A stretch of 64,000 nucleotides of DNA from Fibrobacter sp. UWB15 (GTDB lineage Bacteria > Fibrobacterota > Fibrobacteria > Fibrobacterales > Fibrobacteraceae): contig NZ_FXBA01000003.1 of NCBI RefSeq assembly GCF_900177705.1, forward strand, positions 247,003 to 311,002, written 5' to 3'. The translations under genes and the position numbers were made by a program. How positions within the stretch are numbered: the first letter of the stretch is position 1; each line of letters starts with the position of its first letter. The notes below the pieces were generated by a model that saw nothing but the letters and a program-made list of their open reading frames with translations, had not been told where the DNA came from and did no database searches. Below, one piece after another: positions 41,919 through 52,159 of this stretch.

Positions 41919-42497
41919 ATGACCGAAAAAGAAAAGATGCTCGCCAGCGAGCTTTACGATCCCTCCGATGCAGAACTCGTGAAGTTGCGTCAGACAGCGC
42001 ATTCCCTGTGCCGCCAGTACAACAACCTCGACGAGACGGATGACGAGCGCAAAAGCATCTTGGACAAACTGTTCGTAAAGCGTGAGCCGGGCGTGTACCT
42101 GCAGGGCCCGATTTTCTTCGACTACGGCGTGAATACACAAATCGGCGAGAACTCCTTCGCGAACTTCAACTTCACCGTTCTGGACTGCGCAGCCGTCACC
42201 ATCGGCAAGAACGTCTTTTTCGGCCCGAATGTCGCCATCTACACTCCACTGCATCCGCTCCGCTGGCAGGAACGCAACATGTTCAAGAAACCCGACGGGA
42301 CGCTTGCGAACAACGAATACGCGAAGCCCATCACCATCGGGGACAACTGCTGGATTGCAGGGAACGTCACCATCTGCGCGGGCGTTACCATCGGCGAAGG
42401 GAGCGTCATCGGGGCGGGCAGCGTCGTGACCCGCGATATCCCCGCCGGCGTCGTTGCCGTCGGGAATCCGTGCAAGGTGTTGAAGAAAGTAGAGTAA
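41919..42497 (+). CDS. Maltose/galactoside O-acetyltransferase (left-handed beta-helix)
   Basis: A 192-residue hexapeptide-repeat acetyltransferase of the Maa/LacA type. It has MTEKEKMLASELYDPSDAEL (Mac domain). The hexapeptide ladder follows (NTQIGENSFANFNFTVLDCA; ITIGDNCWIAGNVTICAGVT), with catalytic His in YTPLHPL and the closing VAVGNPCKVLKKVE. It uses acetyl-CoA to acetylate sugars, perhaps as a detoxification or carbohydrate-storage step. It is co-oriented with the flavin reductase. Confidence 0.9.
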   Translation: MTEKEKMLASELYDPSDAELVKLRQTAHSLCRQYNNLDETDDERKSILDKLFVKREPGVYLQGPIFFDYGVNTQIGENSFANFNFTVLDCAAVTIGKNVFFGPNVAIYTPLHPLRWQERNMFKKPDGTLANNEYAKPITIGDNCWIAGNVTICAGVTIGEGSVIGAGSVVTRDIPAGVVAVGNPCKVLKKVE

Positions 42498-42517
42498 ACA
42501 TCTATCTATAGCGCTAT

Positions 42518-43879
42518 TTACCGTCCTGTAGCCACTAGGTAGGCACAAACTGCAGTGTAATAGCCGGTAACAGCTTCGGTATAGGAATCGCTAGCCTGTT
42601 GGCGCAATGTTTCCGCTTCAAGCATATTGCTGAGCGTTGCCGTACCCGCGTTGTAGTATTCGCGCTGCATACGCAGGTTCTCTTCGGCCTGGACGACGGC
42701 ATCGCGGCTAATTTCAATCTGCCGAAACGACTCATTCAGCGTATTCCACTTGGCGTCAATATCCACCTTTATCAGGTTCTTGTTTTCAGCTTCGTCGATG
42801 GCCGCCTTTTGCGCCTTCAAGTCAAATTTTGCGGTAGAATAGCTATTGCCCCACCAGTCCGAAATCGGTACGGTAAGCGAAGCAAACAACACACCGTTCA
42901 CGGCGTCATCATCGAGTAAGTTCTGATACAAAAGGCTTGCGCCCACAGCAACCGTCGGGAGAACCTTGCCGCGCTCCATCGAGCGTTCCTTTTCGGCGGC
43001 TTCGCGGCTGATGGCAAGCAGTTTACTTTCAGCGCGGCGTTCAACAGCATCATCAGCAGAGATTGCATAAGATTCCGGCGGTTCAATCTTTTCGAGATCC
43101 GTTTCCGCCAAGTCAAAGTCAGCATTGTCGCGGTTCATTTGCCGTGCGAGCATCAGCTTCGCAACCGAAATTCCATTTTCAAGCTTCAGACGATTGCTTT
43201 GCAGTTTTTTCTTTTCGAGTTCCACACGGAGCAAATCATTTTTCACGGCAACACCCGCTTCTACAGCCGTTTTCACGTCGCCATAAATCGCTTCTATCTG
43301 TTTTTCAGCTTCAGCGAGAGTCTTCATCTTTTCCCTGAGCGAAACGATGAGCCAATAGTAGGTCTCCGTATTCTTGCGAATTTCCGTTTCGGCAAGAGTT
43401 TCTTGGAGCTTAGCCGCACGAGTCCCAATTTTGGCGAGCTGGTTGCCATTGTAAATTTGCCCGCCCACAAAAATCGGCTGAATCAAAGTCAAATGTCCGA
43501 CAATTCCTTTATCGACCATTCCCATATTAAATGTCGTCGGAAGCCCAGCCAATATAGAAGGGTCTAATCCCGCCTGCGTCATGGCTGGTGCAACTTGTTG
43601 ACCCAAGCCTTCCATTTCTTTGGACAGGTCCATTTTTTGCTTTACCAAGAAATCGTTCGAGATAAAGGCAAAACCACCGGCAAACACTTTCGGGAAATAC
43701 GCCGGGAAGGCGCTTCCTTCAGTTTCTTCCGCCATTTGGCGATTCACTTTTGCACTCTTCAAAGTCGCATTATTTTCGCGAGCAATACGCAAACAATCAT
43801 CAAGCGTATACACATCCGCCGCAAACGAGGCAGACAAGCCAAAAACAAGAGCAACCATTATGTTATTCAATTTATTCAT
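42518..43879 (-). CDS. TolC-family outer-membrane efflux protein
   Basis: A 453-residue protein with signal peptide (MNKLNNIMVALVFGLSASFA) and two homologous helical-hairpin halves typical of OEP proteins. YTLDDCLRIARENNATLKSA opens the first, and ISRDAVVQAEENLRMQREYY with AGTATLSNMLEAETLRQQAS closes the second. It should form the trimeric outer-membrane duct for the RND pump encoded upstream. Confidence 0.92.
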   Translation of the reverse strand: MNKLNNIMVALVFGLSASFAADVYTLDDCLRIARENNATLKSAKVNRQMAEETEGSAFPAYFPKVFAGGFAFISNDFLVKQKMDLSKEMEGLGQQVAPAMTQAGLDPSILAGLPTTFNMGMVDKGIVGHLTLIQPIFVGGQIYNGNQLAKIGTRAAKLQETLAETEIRKNTETYYWLIVSLREKMKTLAEAEKQIEAIYGDVKTAVEAGVAVKNDLLRVELEKKKLQSNRLKLENGISVAKLMLARQMNRDNADFDLAETDLEKIEPPESYAISADDAVERRAESKLLAISREAAEKERSMERGKVLPTVAVGASLLYQNLLDDDAVNGVLFASLTVPISDWWGNSYSTAKFDLKAQKAAIDEAENKNLIKVDIDAKWNTLNESFRQIEISRDAVVQAEENLRMQREYYNAGTATLSNMLEAETLRQQASDSYTEAVTGYYTAVCAYLVATGR

Positions 43880-43890
43880 TTTATAAACTC

Positions 43891-43927
43891 CCTGGATTCT
43901 TCGTCCCTTCGGTCCTCAGAATGACGC
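43891..43927. repeat. Dispersed TTCGG-loop hairpin, copy 1
   Basis: An ATTCT...AGAAT outer stem encloses a CCCTTCGG segment. A closely similar element (CTGGATTCT...CCTTCGG...AGAATGAC) is found at 57013-57048. Confidence 0.65.
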
Positions 43928-43955
43928 AAAAAGAATGTTCTCTTTCAACCATTCA

Positions 43956-46900
43956 CTACCGACTCACAACCTTCCTGCGTCTGAATTTCATACAACTTAC
44001 GCCCCAATAAGCAACGGGCAGCACCGTCAAAATCAAGCACATGGTAACAAGCGTTCCCCAGAAAATAATGTTTGCCATAGGAACCCAAAGACCATCCCCA
44101 CTCAGCATCATAGGCAAAACACCCGCAGAAGCCGCTGCCGAAGTTAGGAATATCGGGCGCATACGCCTGAGTGCCGAATTGTAGATGGCATTTTTAGAAT
44201 CCAAATGTTCATCGCGCTTTAACTCTTCGGCATAATCAATCATGATAATTCCATTACGCACCATAATTCCAAACAAACTTACCATACCAAGAACACCCGT
44301 AATCGTGAAATCCATACCTGTAATCCACATGGCAACGCCCGTCCCGAAAATAGAAAGCGAAAGCAACGAAAACAGCATGAACGCTATACGAATTTTTCGG
44401 AAGTGCCATACCATAATAAGGAACATCATGGCAACCGCAACGACGAGACCTTTAAGGAGTCCGGGAAGCGTTTCGACAACAGAGGCAGCTTCGCCACCAA
44501 GCTCCAATTTAACGCCATCGTCAGCGGTCAACTTTTTCAGCGAATCAAAATGCTTTAGAGCAAGGTCATTCGCACTGACGCCAGACGAGACTTCGGCAGA
44601 AATAGTCACCGTCGGGAGACCATTCCTTCTATCGCGAGCGCCCTCGTTAAACACAGGCGAGAACTTTGCAATCTGGCGGAGCGGTGCATTGGAAAGCCCA
44701 CCATAAGTTGCAATTTTTTCATTTTCAAGATCCGAGAAACTAGCAGAATCGGCATGCGTTCCTTTAAGCACTACCGGCACATTTTTATTGCCTTCCCATA
44801 GAGTGGCTATCGGGAATCCGGCATTGTAGCGAGAAGCAAGCATCGCTTCGAGAGAGAACTGATTCACCCCAAGCTTCGAAGCATTCTCATCAAGCGAAAC
44901 CTTAATCCCGCTCAAGGGTTCTCCATAAGAACTGCGAACAAGATAAACTCCCGGGAGACTCCGCAAATAATTTTTCACTTTATCACATGCAACTTTACGA
45001 CTTTCATCCGTTCCATCAGAAATTCTAATTTCTATAGGCGATGCGGCATCGCTAAAGCTGAGTTGTTTAAAGCGAATAAATACATTTGCAAAATGGTCCA
45101 CATACTTTTCCGAATACTCCTTGATAATCTCTTCTGTTGCACGAGCGCTTTCTGTATTTACGATAAACTGCGCAAAATTTTCACCCGCAAATTGCGGTGC
45201 ATAAGTCATGTGGAAACGCGGTGAAGACAATCCCTTGAATGTCGTAATATAGGTGACTCTCGGATCCTTTTCCAAGATACGCTTCATGCTATCCGCCACG
45301 GCAGAAGTCTGGTGAATCGACGTTCCGTTCGGCAAATAAAATTCTACAGAGAATTGGTTGCGTTCAGCAATCGGCATGAGCTTTATGGGGCGAGAAAGAA
45401 TCATCACCGTACCTAAGGCAACACAAACGACAGCCACGAGAATGGTCAATTTGGGGAACCTAAAACAAGTTTTTAAAACACGTTCATAGATATAGTTTGA
45501 AATATTCTCAAAAGAGAACTTACTCTTCTTTTTCGTTTTCGGCTTTAAGAAAGCAAATTGCAAATAAGGAACAATAAATATCGCCACGAGCAAAGAAACC
45601 GTAAGGACAATAGTTACCGACCAAGGGAATGTTGTCACAAAATCGCTAAACATTCCATCCATCGTCACCAAAAACGGGAAGAAGGTAATGCTTATGGCAA
45701 GCGTGGCCGAAAAAATTGATTTCAAGAAATGCACGGCACTATGTTCTGCCGCTCTCCAGCGTGTACAAGATCCATAAATTCGTTCCTGATAGTCATCCAA
45801 TATTACAATGGAATTATCAACAATCATCCCCAACGACACCATCAAAGCCGCAAGCGTTACGCTATTGATTTCGTAGCCAAGGCCAAAGAAAAGTCCAAGC
45901 GAAATGAAAACAGATATGGGAATAGTCAAAGCCGCAATCAAAGCCACCTTGAAAGGTTGCAACAGAACGACCACAATAATAACAGCCAATACGGCAACCA
46001 AGATTTCTCTCAAAAAGTCATCAATACTTTTGCCGACAACTTCCGTCTGGTCCGTAATGCGGAACATCTTGACTTCTTCAGGCAAGCTACTTTCAAATTC
46101 CGAAAGCACCTGTTTTATTTCCTTGCCCATTTTCACGATGTCGTGGCCTTTTTTCATTTCGATGCTAAGCATCACGCACTTGTTGCCATTCACTTCAATG
46201 TAGGCCGTACGATTAGGATATTCGCGTTCCACACGGGCAACATCTTTCAGCCGCACCACACTTCCATCAGGTGCGCTAAACACAATTGTTTCGCGGACAC
46301 TTTCTAAGGTATTCACGCCACTTTCCACATAAATCGGGTGATTGTATTCGCCATCCCTCAAAGTTCCCGCAATATTCACAAGGCCTTGCCCCGAAAGGAA
46401 TGCCGCCACCGACTTGTAGCCCAGCCCATACTGGGAAAGTTTATCGTTGTCCAGATAAATTGAAATTTGGTCTTTCTGTTCGCCAAAACGCGTAATGCGA
46501 CCGACACTTTCAAGTGGCCTTAAGTTATCCGCAAGTCCATCCAGATATTCGCCCAACTCACGGTAAGTCTTATTCTTGCTTTCTATCGCCAAGAGCATCG
46601 ACGAAGCATCGCCAAAATCATCCATCACGATTATCGCAAGGACTCCAGCAGGCAAACTCGACTTGAACTGCGAAACACCATGCTTAAAGCGACTCCAAAA
46701 CCCATCTTTGTCATACACGTAATCTTCAAGTGCCACCTGAACAATCACCATGCCATCGCGAGTCATAGAAGTCGTTTTGCTCTTTTTGACATCGTCATAA
46801 GTGAAGATGTAGTCTTCAAGCGGTTTCGTCACGCGGTCTTCCACTTCTTTTACAGTGGCACCTGGATAAACAGCAATCACGACGCCCTGACGCACCGTAA

Positions 46901-47030
46901 ATTCAGGGAACTCATTTTTTCGGTTGGCAGAAAGGCCATAAACGCCAAACAGCACCAAAATGCAGCAAAGCATAAACACAATGCCGCGATAGCGCATGGC
47001 GGTTTCAACAAAGGAACGTTTCTTTTTCAT
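43956..47030 (-). CDS. RND efflux transporter (HAE1/AcrB type)
   Basis: A 1024-residue inner-membrane pump. The N-terminus RYRGIVFMLCCILVLFGVYG and the two large periplasmic loops follow the AcrB layout. TM4 has GMIVDNSIVILDD, where the usual paired aspartates of AcrB (VDDAI) are reduced to Asp-Asn, a variation in the proton-relay site. The C-terminal repeat has FGIMVRNGIIMIDYAEELKR and MRPIFLTSAAASAGVLPMML. It works with the MFP and TolC proteins next to it. Substrate unknown. Confidence 0.92.
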   Translation of the reverse strand: MKKKRSFVETAMRYRGIVFMLCCILVLFGVYGLSANRKNEFPEFTVRQGVVIAVYPGATVKEVEDRVTKPLEDYIFTYDDVKKSKTTSMTRDGMVIVQVALEDYVYDKDGFWSRFKHGVSQFKSSLPAGVLAIIVMDDFGDASSMLLAIESKNKTYRELGEYLDGLADNLRPLESVGRITRFGEQKDQISIYLDNDKLSQYGLGYKSVAAFLSGQGLVNIAGTLRDGEYNHPIYVESGVNTLESVRETIVFSAPDGSVVRLKDVARVEREYPNRTAYIEVNGNKCVMLSIEMKKGHDIVKMGKEIKQVLSEFESSLPEEVKMFRITDQTEVVGKSIDDFLREILVAVLAVIIVVVLLQPFKVALIAALTIPISVFISLGLFFGLGYEINSVTLAALMVSLGMIVDNSIVILDDYQERIYGSCTRWRAAEHSAVHFLKSIFSATLAISITFFPFLVTMDGMFSDFVTTFPWSVTIVLTVSLLVAIFIVPYLQFAFLKPKTKKKSKFSFENISNYIYERVLKTCFRFPKLTILVAVVCVALGTVMILSRPIKLMPIAERNQFSVEFYLPNGTSIHQTSAVADSMKRILEKDPRVTYITTFKGLSSPRFHMTYAPQFAGENFAQFIVNTESARATEEIIKEYSEKYVDHFANVFIRFKQLSFSDAASPIEIRISDGTDESRKVACDKVKNYLRSLPGVYLVRSSYGEPLSGIKVSLDENASKLGVNQFSLEAMLASRYNAGFPIATLWEGNKNVPVVLKGTHADSASFSDLENEKIATYGGLSNAPLRQIAKFSPVFNEGARDRRNGLPTVTISAEVSSGVSANDLALKHFDSLKKLTADDGVKLELGGEAASVVETLPGLLKGLVVAVAMMFLIMVWHFRKIRIAFMLFSLLSLSIFGTGVAMWITGMDFTITGVLGMVSLFGIMVRNGIIMIDYAEELKRDEHLDSKNAIYNSALRRMRPIFLTSAAASAGVLPMMLSGDGLWVPMANIIFWGTLVTMCLILTVLPVAYWGVSCMKFRRRKVVSR

Positions 47031-47039
47031 AGAATCCCC

Positions 47040-48098
47040 CTATTGAACAACAGTCTGATTAACCGTCTGGACGCGGTCACCCTCGCCTACCTTAGACATA
47101 CCCTTTACCACAACGGAATCACCATCGTCAATCCCCTGCACCAAAAGCTGTGAACCATTTCCTAGAGAGGTTTCAACATTTTTTCTCATCGTTTTTCCAC
47201 CACGGACGATCCAAACAAAAGAACGATTGTATTCATCCAAAAGCACAGCAGAAGCAGGGAGTTCAACACCCGCCACAGAATTTTTGCTATCAATGGACAT
47301 TTCCAAAAGCATTCCCGGCAAAAGTTCGCCGCTCTTATTTTTCAGCTCAGCTTCGATTTGGTAAGAACGCGAAAGCGGGTTTGCAGAAATCCCCTTATTT
47401 GTAATCTTCCCTTCAAAAGCTTTATCGCCAAGCGCACCGACGCAAACTTCAACCTTATCGCCCACATTAAGCGAAGCCACATCTTTTTCAGGAACGGCAA
47501 CAACCGCCTTAACCGTCGCGACATTCACGATGCGAAACACAGGAGCGCTCGGCACCACATTTTGCCCGACTTCGAGAGATTTGCCCGCAACAATTCCCGT
47601 TGCAGGGGCATAAAGTTTGCAATCATCCAGCGCCTTTTGCGCAAGTTTCTCCGCAGCAATCGCCTGCCTATACTTACTTTCGACATCCATCCACTGGATT
47701 TCAGAGATGGTCTTGTTCTCGTGCAACTTTTCCATACGGGCGCGTGCATCTTCCGCCTGATTTTTCAAAGCAGAAGCGATTTCCAAAGCGCTCTTTGCAG
47801 ACGTATCATCCAAGGTTGCCACGAGCACACCCTTGTTCACCTTTTTGCCTTCGGTCACATGCACCGACTTTACCGTCCCCGGCGAAGAAAAGCTCACCAT
47901 CGTTGTCGCGACTTCGGCGACAGAACCCGCATAATGCAAAGAGCTGCCGACATTTGAATTCTTAGCAACAATAGTTTCGACTTTAACTATTGGCATTTTT
48001 TTCTGTGCGACTTTCTTGTCGTTGCGAGAATTGAAGTCACTTTCGCAAGCAACAAGAGACAAAATCAAAAAAGGAAGTATATACAATTTCGTATTCAT
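47040..48098 (-). CDS. RND periplasmic adaptor (membrane-fusion) lipoprotein
   Basis: The start at 48098 gives a lipoprotein signal (MNTKLYILPFLILSLVAC). The 352-residue adaptor has the barrel-sandwich halves (GTVKSVHVTEGKKVNKGVLV, KLYAPATGIVAGKSLEVGQN) around an alpha-helical hairpin. A beta-barrel (VVAVPEKDVASLNVGDKVEV) and a membrane-proximal domain follow. It is first gene of the efflux operon (adaptor, pump, TolC). Confidence 0.92.
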   Translation of the reverse strand: MNTKLYILPFLILSLVACESDFNSRNDKKVAQKKMPIVKVETIVAKNSNVGSSLHYAGSVAEVATTMVSFSSPGTVKSVHVTEGKKVNKGVLVATLDDTSAKSALEIASALKNQAEDARARMEKLHENKTISEIQWMDVESKYRQAIAAEKLAQKALDDCKLYAPATGIVAGKSLEVGQNVVPSAPVFRIVNVATVKAVVAVPEKDVASLNVGDKVEVCVGALGDKAFEGKITNKGISANPLSRSYQIEAELKNKSGELLPGMLLEMSIDSKNSVAGVELPASAVLLDEYNRSFVWIVRGGKTMRKNVETSLGNGSQLLVQGIDDGDSVVVKGMSKVGEGDRVQTVNQTVVQ

Positions 48099-48253
48099 AC
48101 TTTCAAAAATATGATTTAGGCGAATCATTTTTAAGGTTAAAATTTCGCCAAAAACAGAAATTTTTACCATTATTTGCGTATTTTTACGCCTATTTAGGCA
48201 AAAAAGAGGTAATTTTTACTAGAAGCAATTTTGAACATTCGTTATTCGATTTT
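48099..48253. promoter_or_regulatory. Divergent control region of the efflux operon and the AraC gene
   Basis: The region holds several related motifs: TTAGGCGAA (48117), TTTCGCC (48147), TGCGTA...TACGCC (about 48175-48190) and GCCTATTTAGGC (about 48188-48199). The inverted pairs are good candidates for AraC-protein binding sites. A clear sigma-70 pair was not identified. Confidence 0.45.
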
Positions 48254-49150
48254 ATGAAAAGAAAGCCTACAAATGTAACCAACATAAAGAAAGCAGACCT
48301 TTCCCTATTAGATTTTTTGAAGCAGTCGAACACTGTTCCCGGGAAAATTGTCCTTTTTGAAAACATTGAAGGGTTAGACACATCCGGCTATTTTTATCTA
48401 CAGGGCCTTGTATTATTTTTAATCGAAAAAGGCCACAGCACAATTGAAGTGAACACAACAACATACGATTTGGAAAAAGGCTGTATTTTTGTCGCGTTTC
48501 CTGGGCAAATCATTCATGTTATTAGTATAAGCGATGATATTAAACCATTATGTATAGCGTGTTCAATGGACATGATGAACGACTTAATGTCTCAAGTCAA
48601 AGATAGCTTACAACTTTTTCAACATGCAAAGCAATCACCATTCCAGAAAAGGGATGGTGAAGATTTTGAACAAATAAAAAAATCGTTCAGGCACATACAA
48701 GAAAAAATAAAGGTCACCAAAGACAACCGTTACCACTACCAAATTATCAAAAATCTTGTAATATCCACCGCGTTCGAATGCATAGATATTCTAACGGAAA
48801 GACGCATTGAGCCGCAGGGATCTAATCGCAAGAAAGCTTTATTCAATGCCTTCTTGCAAAAAGTCGAAGAAGAACACCGCGAATACCACAGCGTCAAGTA
48901 TTACGCCGACGAACTTTTCGTGACATCCAAATATCTTTCTACAGTCATCAACGAAATGAGTGACAAGACTCCCAAACAGTGGATTGACGAGTATATCGCC
49001 CTGGACGCAAAAGTTCTTTTGCAATCCACGGAAAAGGACATTCAGGAAATTTCTGACGAGCTGAACTTTCCTGACATCAGTTTTTTTGGTAAATTTTTCA
49101 AACGAATGACCGGAATGTCACCCAAGGCCTTCCGCGATAAAAAGGATTAA
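48254..49150 (+). CDS. AraC-family transcriptional regulator
   Basis: A 298-residue regulator with an N-terminal cupin-like sensing domain (IEVNTTTYDLEKGCIFVAFP) and a C-terminal double helix-turn-helix. SVKYYADELFVTSKYLSTVI and DIQEISDELNFPDISFFGKF, then FKRMTGMSPKAFRDKK, match AraC/XylS consensus. It is divergent from the efflux operon, which it probably controls, and 5 bases upstream of the CDF transporter gene, so it may be co-transcribed with it. Confidence 0.92.
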   Translation: MKRKPTNVTNIKKADLSLLDFLKQSNTVPGKIVLFENIEGLDTSGYFYLQGLVLFLIEKGHSTIEVNTTTYDLEKGCIFVAFPGQIIHVISISDDIKPLCIACSMDMMNDLMSQVKDSLQLFQHAKQSPFQKRDGEDFEQIKKSFRHIQEKIKVTKDNRYHYQIIKNLVISTAFECIDILTERRIEPQGSNRKKALFNAFLQKVEEEHREYHSVKYYADELFVTSKYLSTVINEMSDKTPKQWIDEYIALDAKVLLQSTEKDIQEISDELNFPDISFFGKFFKRMTGMSPKAFRDKKD

Positions 49151-49155
49151 AAATT

Positions 49156-50268
49156 ATGAACGAATCGGAAAACCGTCAAAAGGTCATTGTCCGGACAAGC
49201 ATCATCGGCATTGTGGCAAACATCGTGCTGTCCGCATTCAAGGCGTTCGTCGGCTTTGCAACCAACTCCATCGCCGTGACGCTCGATGCGGTGAACAACC
49301 TTTCTGACGCTTTGTCCTCGGTCATTACGATTGTGGGCGCAAAACTTTCGAACAAGTTGCCCGACAAAAAACACCCGCTCGGTTACGGTCGAATCGAATA
49401 CTTGAGCGCAATGGTAGTTGCGGCAATCGTGCTTTACGCCGGCGGTACCTCGGCGGTGGAATCGGTCAAGAAGATTATCCACCCCGAAGCAGCGGACTAC
49501 TCCACGGCTTCGTTGGTGATTATCGCCTCGGCAGTAGTGGTAAAACTCGTGCTCGGCAAATTCGTGAAACGCCAAGGCGAACGCGTAAACTCAGGCGCAC
49601 TCGTGGCATCGGGTGCAGACGCCCTGTTCGACGCCATTCTCTCCCTTTCGGTGCTGGCTTCGGCCATCGTCTTCATTCTCACAGGCATTTCGCTTGAAGC
49701 CTACGTAGGCCTCGTGATTTCAGGATTCATCATCAAGTCGGGCATCGGCATGCTGATCGAAACCCTGGACGACATTCTGGGCAAGCGCGCCGATGGCGAC
49801 CTGGTCAAGAAAATCAAGGCGCTACTCACCGAAGAACCGCAAGTCCGCGGCGCTTACGACGTCATTCTCAACAATTACGGTCCAGACAAGTTTCTCGGTT
49901 CCGTGCACTTGGAACTCCCCGACACCATGACCGTCGAAGAAGTCGACGTACTGACCCGCAGGGTACAGGCAAGCGTACTCAAAGAAACCGGCGTGATTCT
50001 CACGGGCGTAGGCGTGTATTCACACAACACCAAGAATGACGAAGCTGCCAAAATTCGCAGCAACGTGTTGAAGTTGGTAAAGGAGCACCCTTGGGCATTG
50101 CAACTCCACGGCTTTTACGTGAACCTTGAAGACCGCACCATGCGTTTTGATGTGGTCATGAATTTCGAGATCAAGCCGCAAGAGGGGCTGGACATACTCC
50201 ACAAGGAAATCAGCGAAGCCTACCCCGACTTCGATTTGCATATTGCCGCCGACATTGACGCATCGTAG
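49156..50268 (+). CDS. Cation diffusion facilitator (Mn-type) transporter
   Basis: A 370-residue CDF exporter. TM2 has LDAVNNLSDALSS and TM5 has SGADALFDAILS, the N-x3-D plus D-x3-D metal site resembling manganese exporters of the MntE group rather than the H-x3-D of zinc exporters. The C-terminal cytoplasmic domain (LLTEEPQVRGAYDVILNNYG to FDLHIAADIDA) is longer than usual. It would pump divalent metal out of the cytoplasm in exchange for protons. Metal specificity is an inference. Confidence 0.85.
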   Translation: MNESENRQKVIVRTSIIGIVANIVLSAFKAFVGFATNSIAVTLDAVNNLSDALSSVITIVGAKLSNKLPDKKHPLGYGRIEYLSAMVVAAIVLYAGGTSAVESVKKIIHPEAADYSTASLVIIASAVVVKLVLGKFVKRQGERVNSGALVASGADALFDAILSLSVLASAIVFILTGISLEAYVGLVISGFIIKSGIGMLIETLDDILGKRADGDLVKKIKALLTEEPQVRGAYDVILNNYGPDKFLGSVHLELPDTMTVEEVDVLTRRVQASVLKETGVILTGVGVYSHNTKNDEAAKIRSNVLKLVKEHPWALQLHGFYVNLEDRTMRFDVVMNFEIKPQEGLDILHKEISEAYPDFDLHIAADIDAS

Positions 50269-50294
50269 CGCCGACTGATTTGTTTCTTTAGTTT

Positions 50295-50960
50295 TTAAAA
50301 CGGTTGCACACCTAGATCGGTGTCGCCGTTTTTTACTTTTGCAAGGATTTCAAGCCCCGTCAAATCTTGCATCATGCGGATGTTGTCGTCTTCCATTTCG
50401 AGGTTACCGCTAGAGCCGTAGCGATTCACGATGAGGCCGCGAACATCGAGGCCACAGCTGCGAGCGTATTCCACCGTGAGCACGCAGGCGTTAATGGAGC
50501 CGAGAGCCGCTGTCGTAACAATAAGCAGCGGAAGGCCTAACGTTTTCATGATATCGACGAGGAATACTTTCTGGTCATCGTAGCGGATGGGGCAAATGAT
50601 TCCTCCGCTGCCTTCGGCGAAAACGAATTCATGACGAACACAGGCCGCTTCAAAATCGGCTTTGACTTTCGCGAGTTCTACTGGGTTGCCTTCTTTGCGG
50701 GCAGCGAGATGCGGAGAGACGGCTTCTTTATAGACATAGCTGACGAGCTGTTCTTGCGTATCGGGAAGATTTGCGATGCGTTTCACGTAATCGGCATCAC
50801 CTGCAACCCATTTGCCGTCGCGGAGTTCTGCGCCGCTGAGGGCCGCCTTGTAGTAGCCCGCATCAATGCCGGAATCGCGCCATTTTTTAACGAGAAGGGC
50901 GGTAATGAAGGTCTTGCCGACATCGGTTCCGGTCGCTGTAACGAAATAACCTTTACTCAT
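50295..50960 (-). CDS. bioD: Dethiobiotin synthetase
   Basis: The start at 50960 (GGAG 5 bases upstream) overlaps the bioF stop by ATGA. The 221-residue product begins MSKGYFVTATGTDVGKTFIT with the P-loop. It continues with FAEGSGGIICPI and VTTAALGSINACVLTVEYAR. It carboxylates and closes diaminopelargonate to dethiobiotin using ATP. Last gene of bioAWFD. Confidence 0.95.
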   Translation of the reverse strand: MSKGYFVTATGTDVGKTFITALLVKKWRDSGIDAGYYKAALSGAELRDGKWVAGDADYVKRIANLPDTQEQLVSYVYKEAVSPHLAARKEGNPVELAKVKADFEAACVRHEFVFAEGSGGIICPIRYDDQKVFLVDIMKTLGLPLLIVTTAALGSINACVLTVEYARSCGLDVRGLIVNRYGSSGNLEMEDDNIRMMQDLTGLEILAKVKNGDTDLGVQPF

Positions 50961-52159
50961 ACACACTCCTTTACTGCTTGCGCAATTACTGTTGCGGCGG
51001 TTTGAAGTTGTTCATGCGTATGCGTGGCCATCAGGCTTGCACGCAAGCGGGCTTGCCCCTTGGCGACTGTCGGGTAACGAATCGCGGGGATGAGTATTCC
51101 CGCATTTTGAAGCGCGGCGGATATTTCAAGCGCGCGTGCCTCGTCGCCAATGACAATCGGGACAATCGCCGAAGGAGACTGTTCAACTTTTACACCTTCA
51201 TGCTGCAAGGCTTCGCAGAAAAATTTCACGTTATTGCGCAAGTTCTGCACGCGTTCAGGGTGCGCATCGATGTAGCGCAAGTTATTGCAGGCGGCAGCGG
51301 CAACGGCAGGAGCCATCGCCGTCGTAAAGATAAAACTGCGGGCCTTGTTTCGGAGAAAATCAATCAGCTGCTGCTTACCCGCCACGAAGCCGCCTTCGGC
51401 GGCGATGGCTTTGCTCAAAGTCCCGACAGTAACATCGGCGTGAGCACAGCCGTAGTGTTCGGCAAGTCCGCGCCCGGTCTTGCCGAGCACGCCCGTGGCA
51501 TGCGCTTCATCAATCATCAAGAGACAATCATTTTCTTTCGCGATGCGTAGGAGTTCCGGCAAATTTGCAAGGTCGCCATCCATGCTAAAAACCGCATCCG
51601 TCACGATAAGCCCGCGGAAGGGCCGCACATCTAGTGTCGCCGCGGCCTCTTTAATAACCCGTTCCAAATCTGCCATGTCGTTATGCTTGTAAATAAGGCA
51701 TTTGGCTCGCGACAACCTGATTCCGTCAATAATGCTCGCGTGGTTCAATTCATCGCTAAAGACAAAGTCGTTCTTGCCGCACAAAGCCGAAATCGTACCG
51801 ACATTCGCCATGTAGCCCGTATTGAAGGTGATAGCGGATTCTTCGCCCTTGAATTTTGCGATAAATTCTTCCAGTTCCTGATGCGGAGTCTTGTTACCCG
51901 TAGTAAGGCGGGCTCCCCCGCTCCCTGTACCCCACTCCAAAACTGCCTGGGCCATCGCCTGCTTGAGTTCGTCGACGTTCGCCAAGTCCAGGTAAGAATT
52001 GGAAGCCAGCAGAATCTGTTCCTGCGAAGCGCCGTTGGGCATGCGGATTTTCACGCATGACGATTCCGGCGTTTCCATCAAACGCATGGTGCGGTAGGTA
52101 TTATTCGCCCGAGCTGCATCCAAAGCGTCTTTCGTAAAAATGTCAAGAATGTGACTCAT
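50957..52159 (-). CDS. bioF: 8-amino-7-oxononanoate synthase
   Basis: The start at 52159 (MSHILDIFTKDALDAARANN) overlaps the bioW stop by 4 bases. The 400-residue alpha-oxoamine synthase has the PLP lysine in VTVGTLSKAIAAEGGFVAG and DEAHATGVLGKTGRGLAE for cofactor binding. It condenses pimeloyl-CoA with L-alanine, fitting the adjacent bioW that supplies pimeloyl-CoA. Confidence 0.94.
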   Translation of the reverse strand: MSHILDIFTKDALDAARANNTYRTMRLMETPESSCVKIRMPNGASQEQILLASNSYLDLANVDELKQAMAQAVLEWGTGSGGARLTTGNKTPHQELEEFIAKFKGEESAITFNTGYMANVGTISALCGKNDFVFSDELNHASIIDGIRLSRAKCLIYKHNDMADLERVIKEAAATLDVRPFRGLIVTDAVFSMDGDLANLPELLRIAKENDCLLMIDEAHATGVLGKTGRGLAEHYGCAHADVTVGTLSKAIAAEGGFVAGKQQLIDFLRNKARSFIFTTAMAPAVAAAACNNLRYIDAHPERVQNLRNNVKFFCEALQHEGVKVEQSPSAIVPIVIGDEARALEISAALQNAGILIPAIRYPTVAKGQARLRASLMATHTHEQLQTAATVIAQAVKECV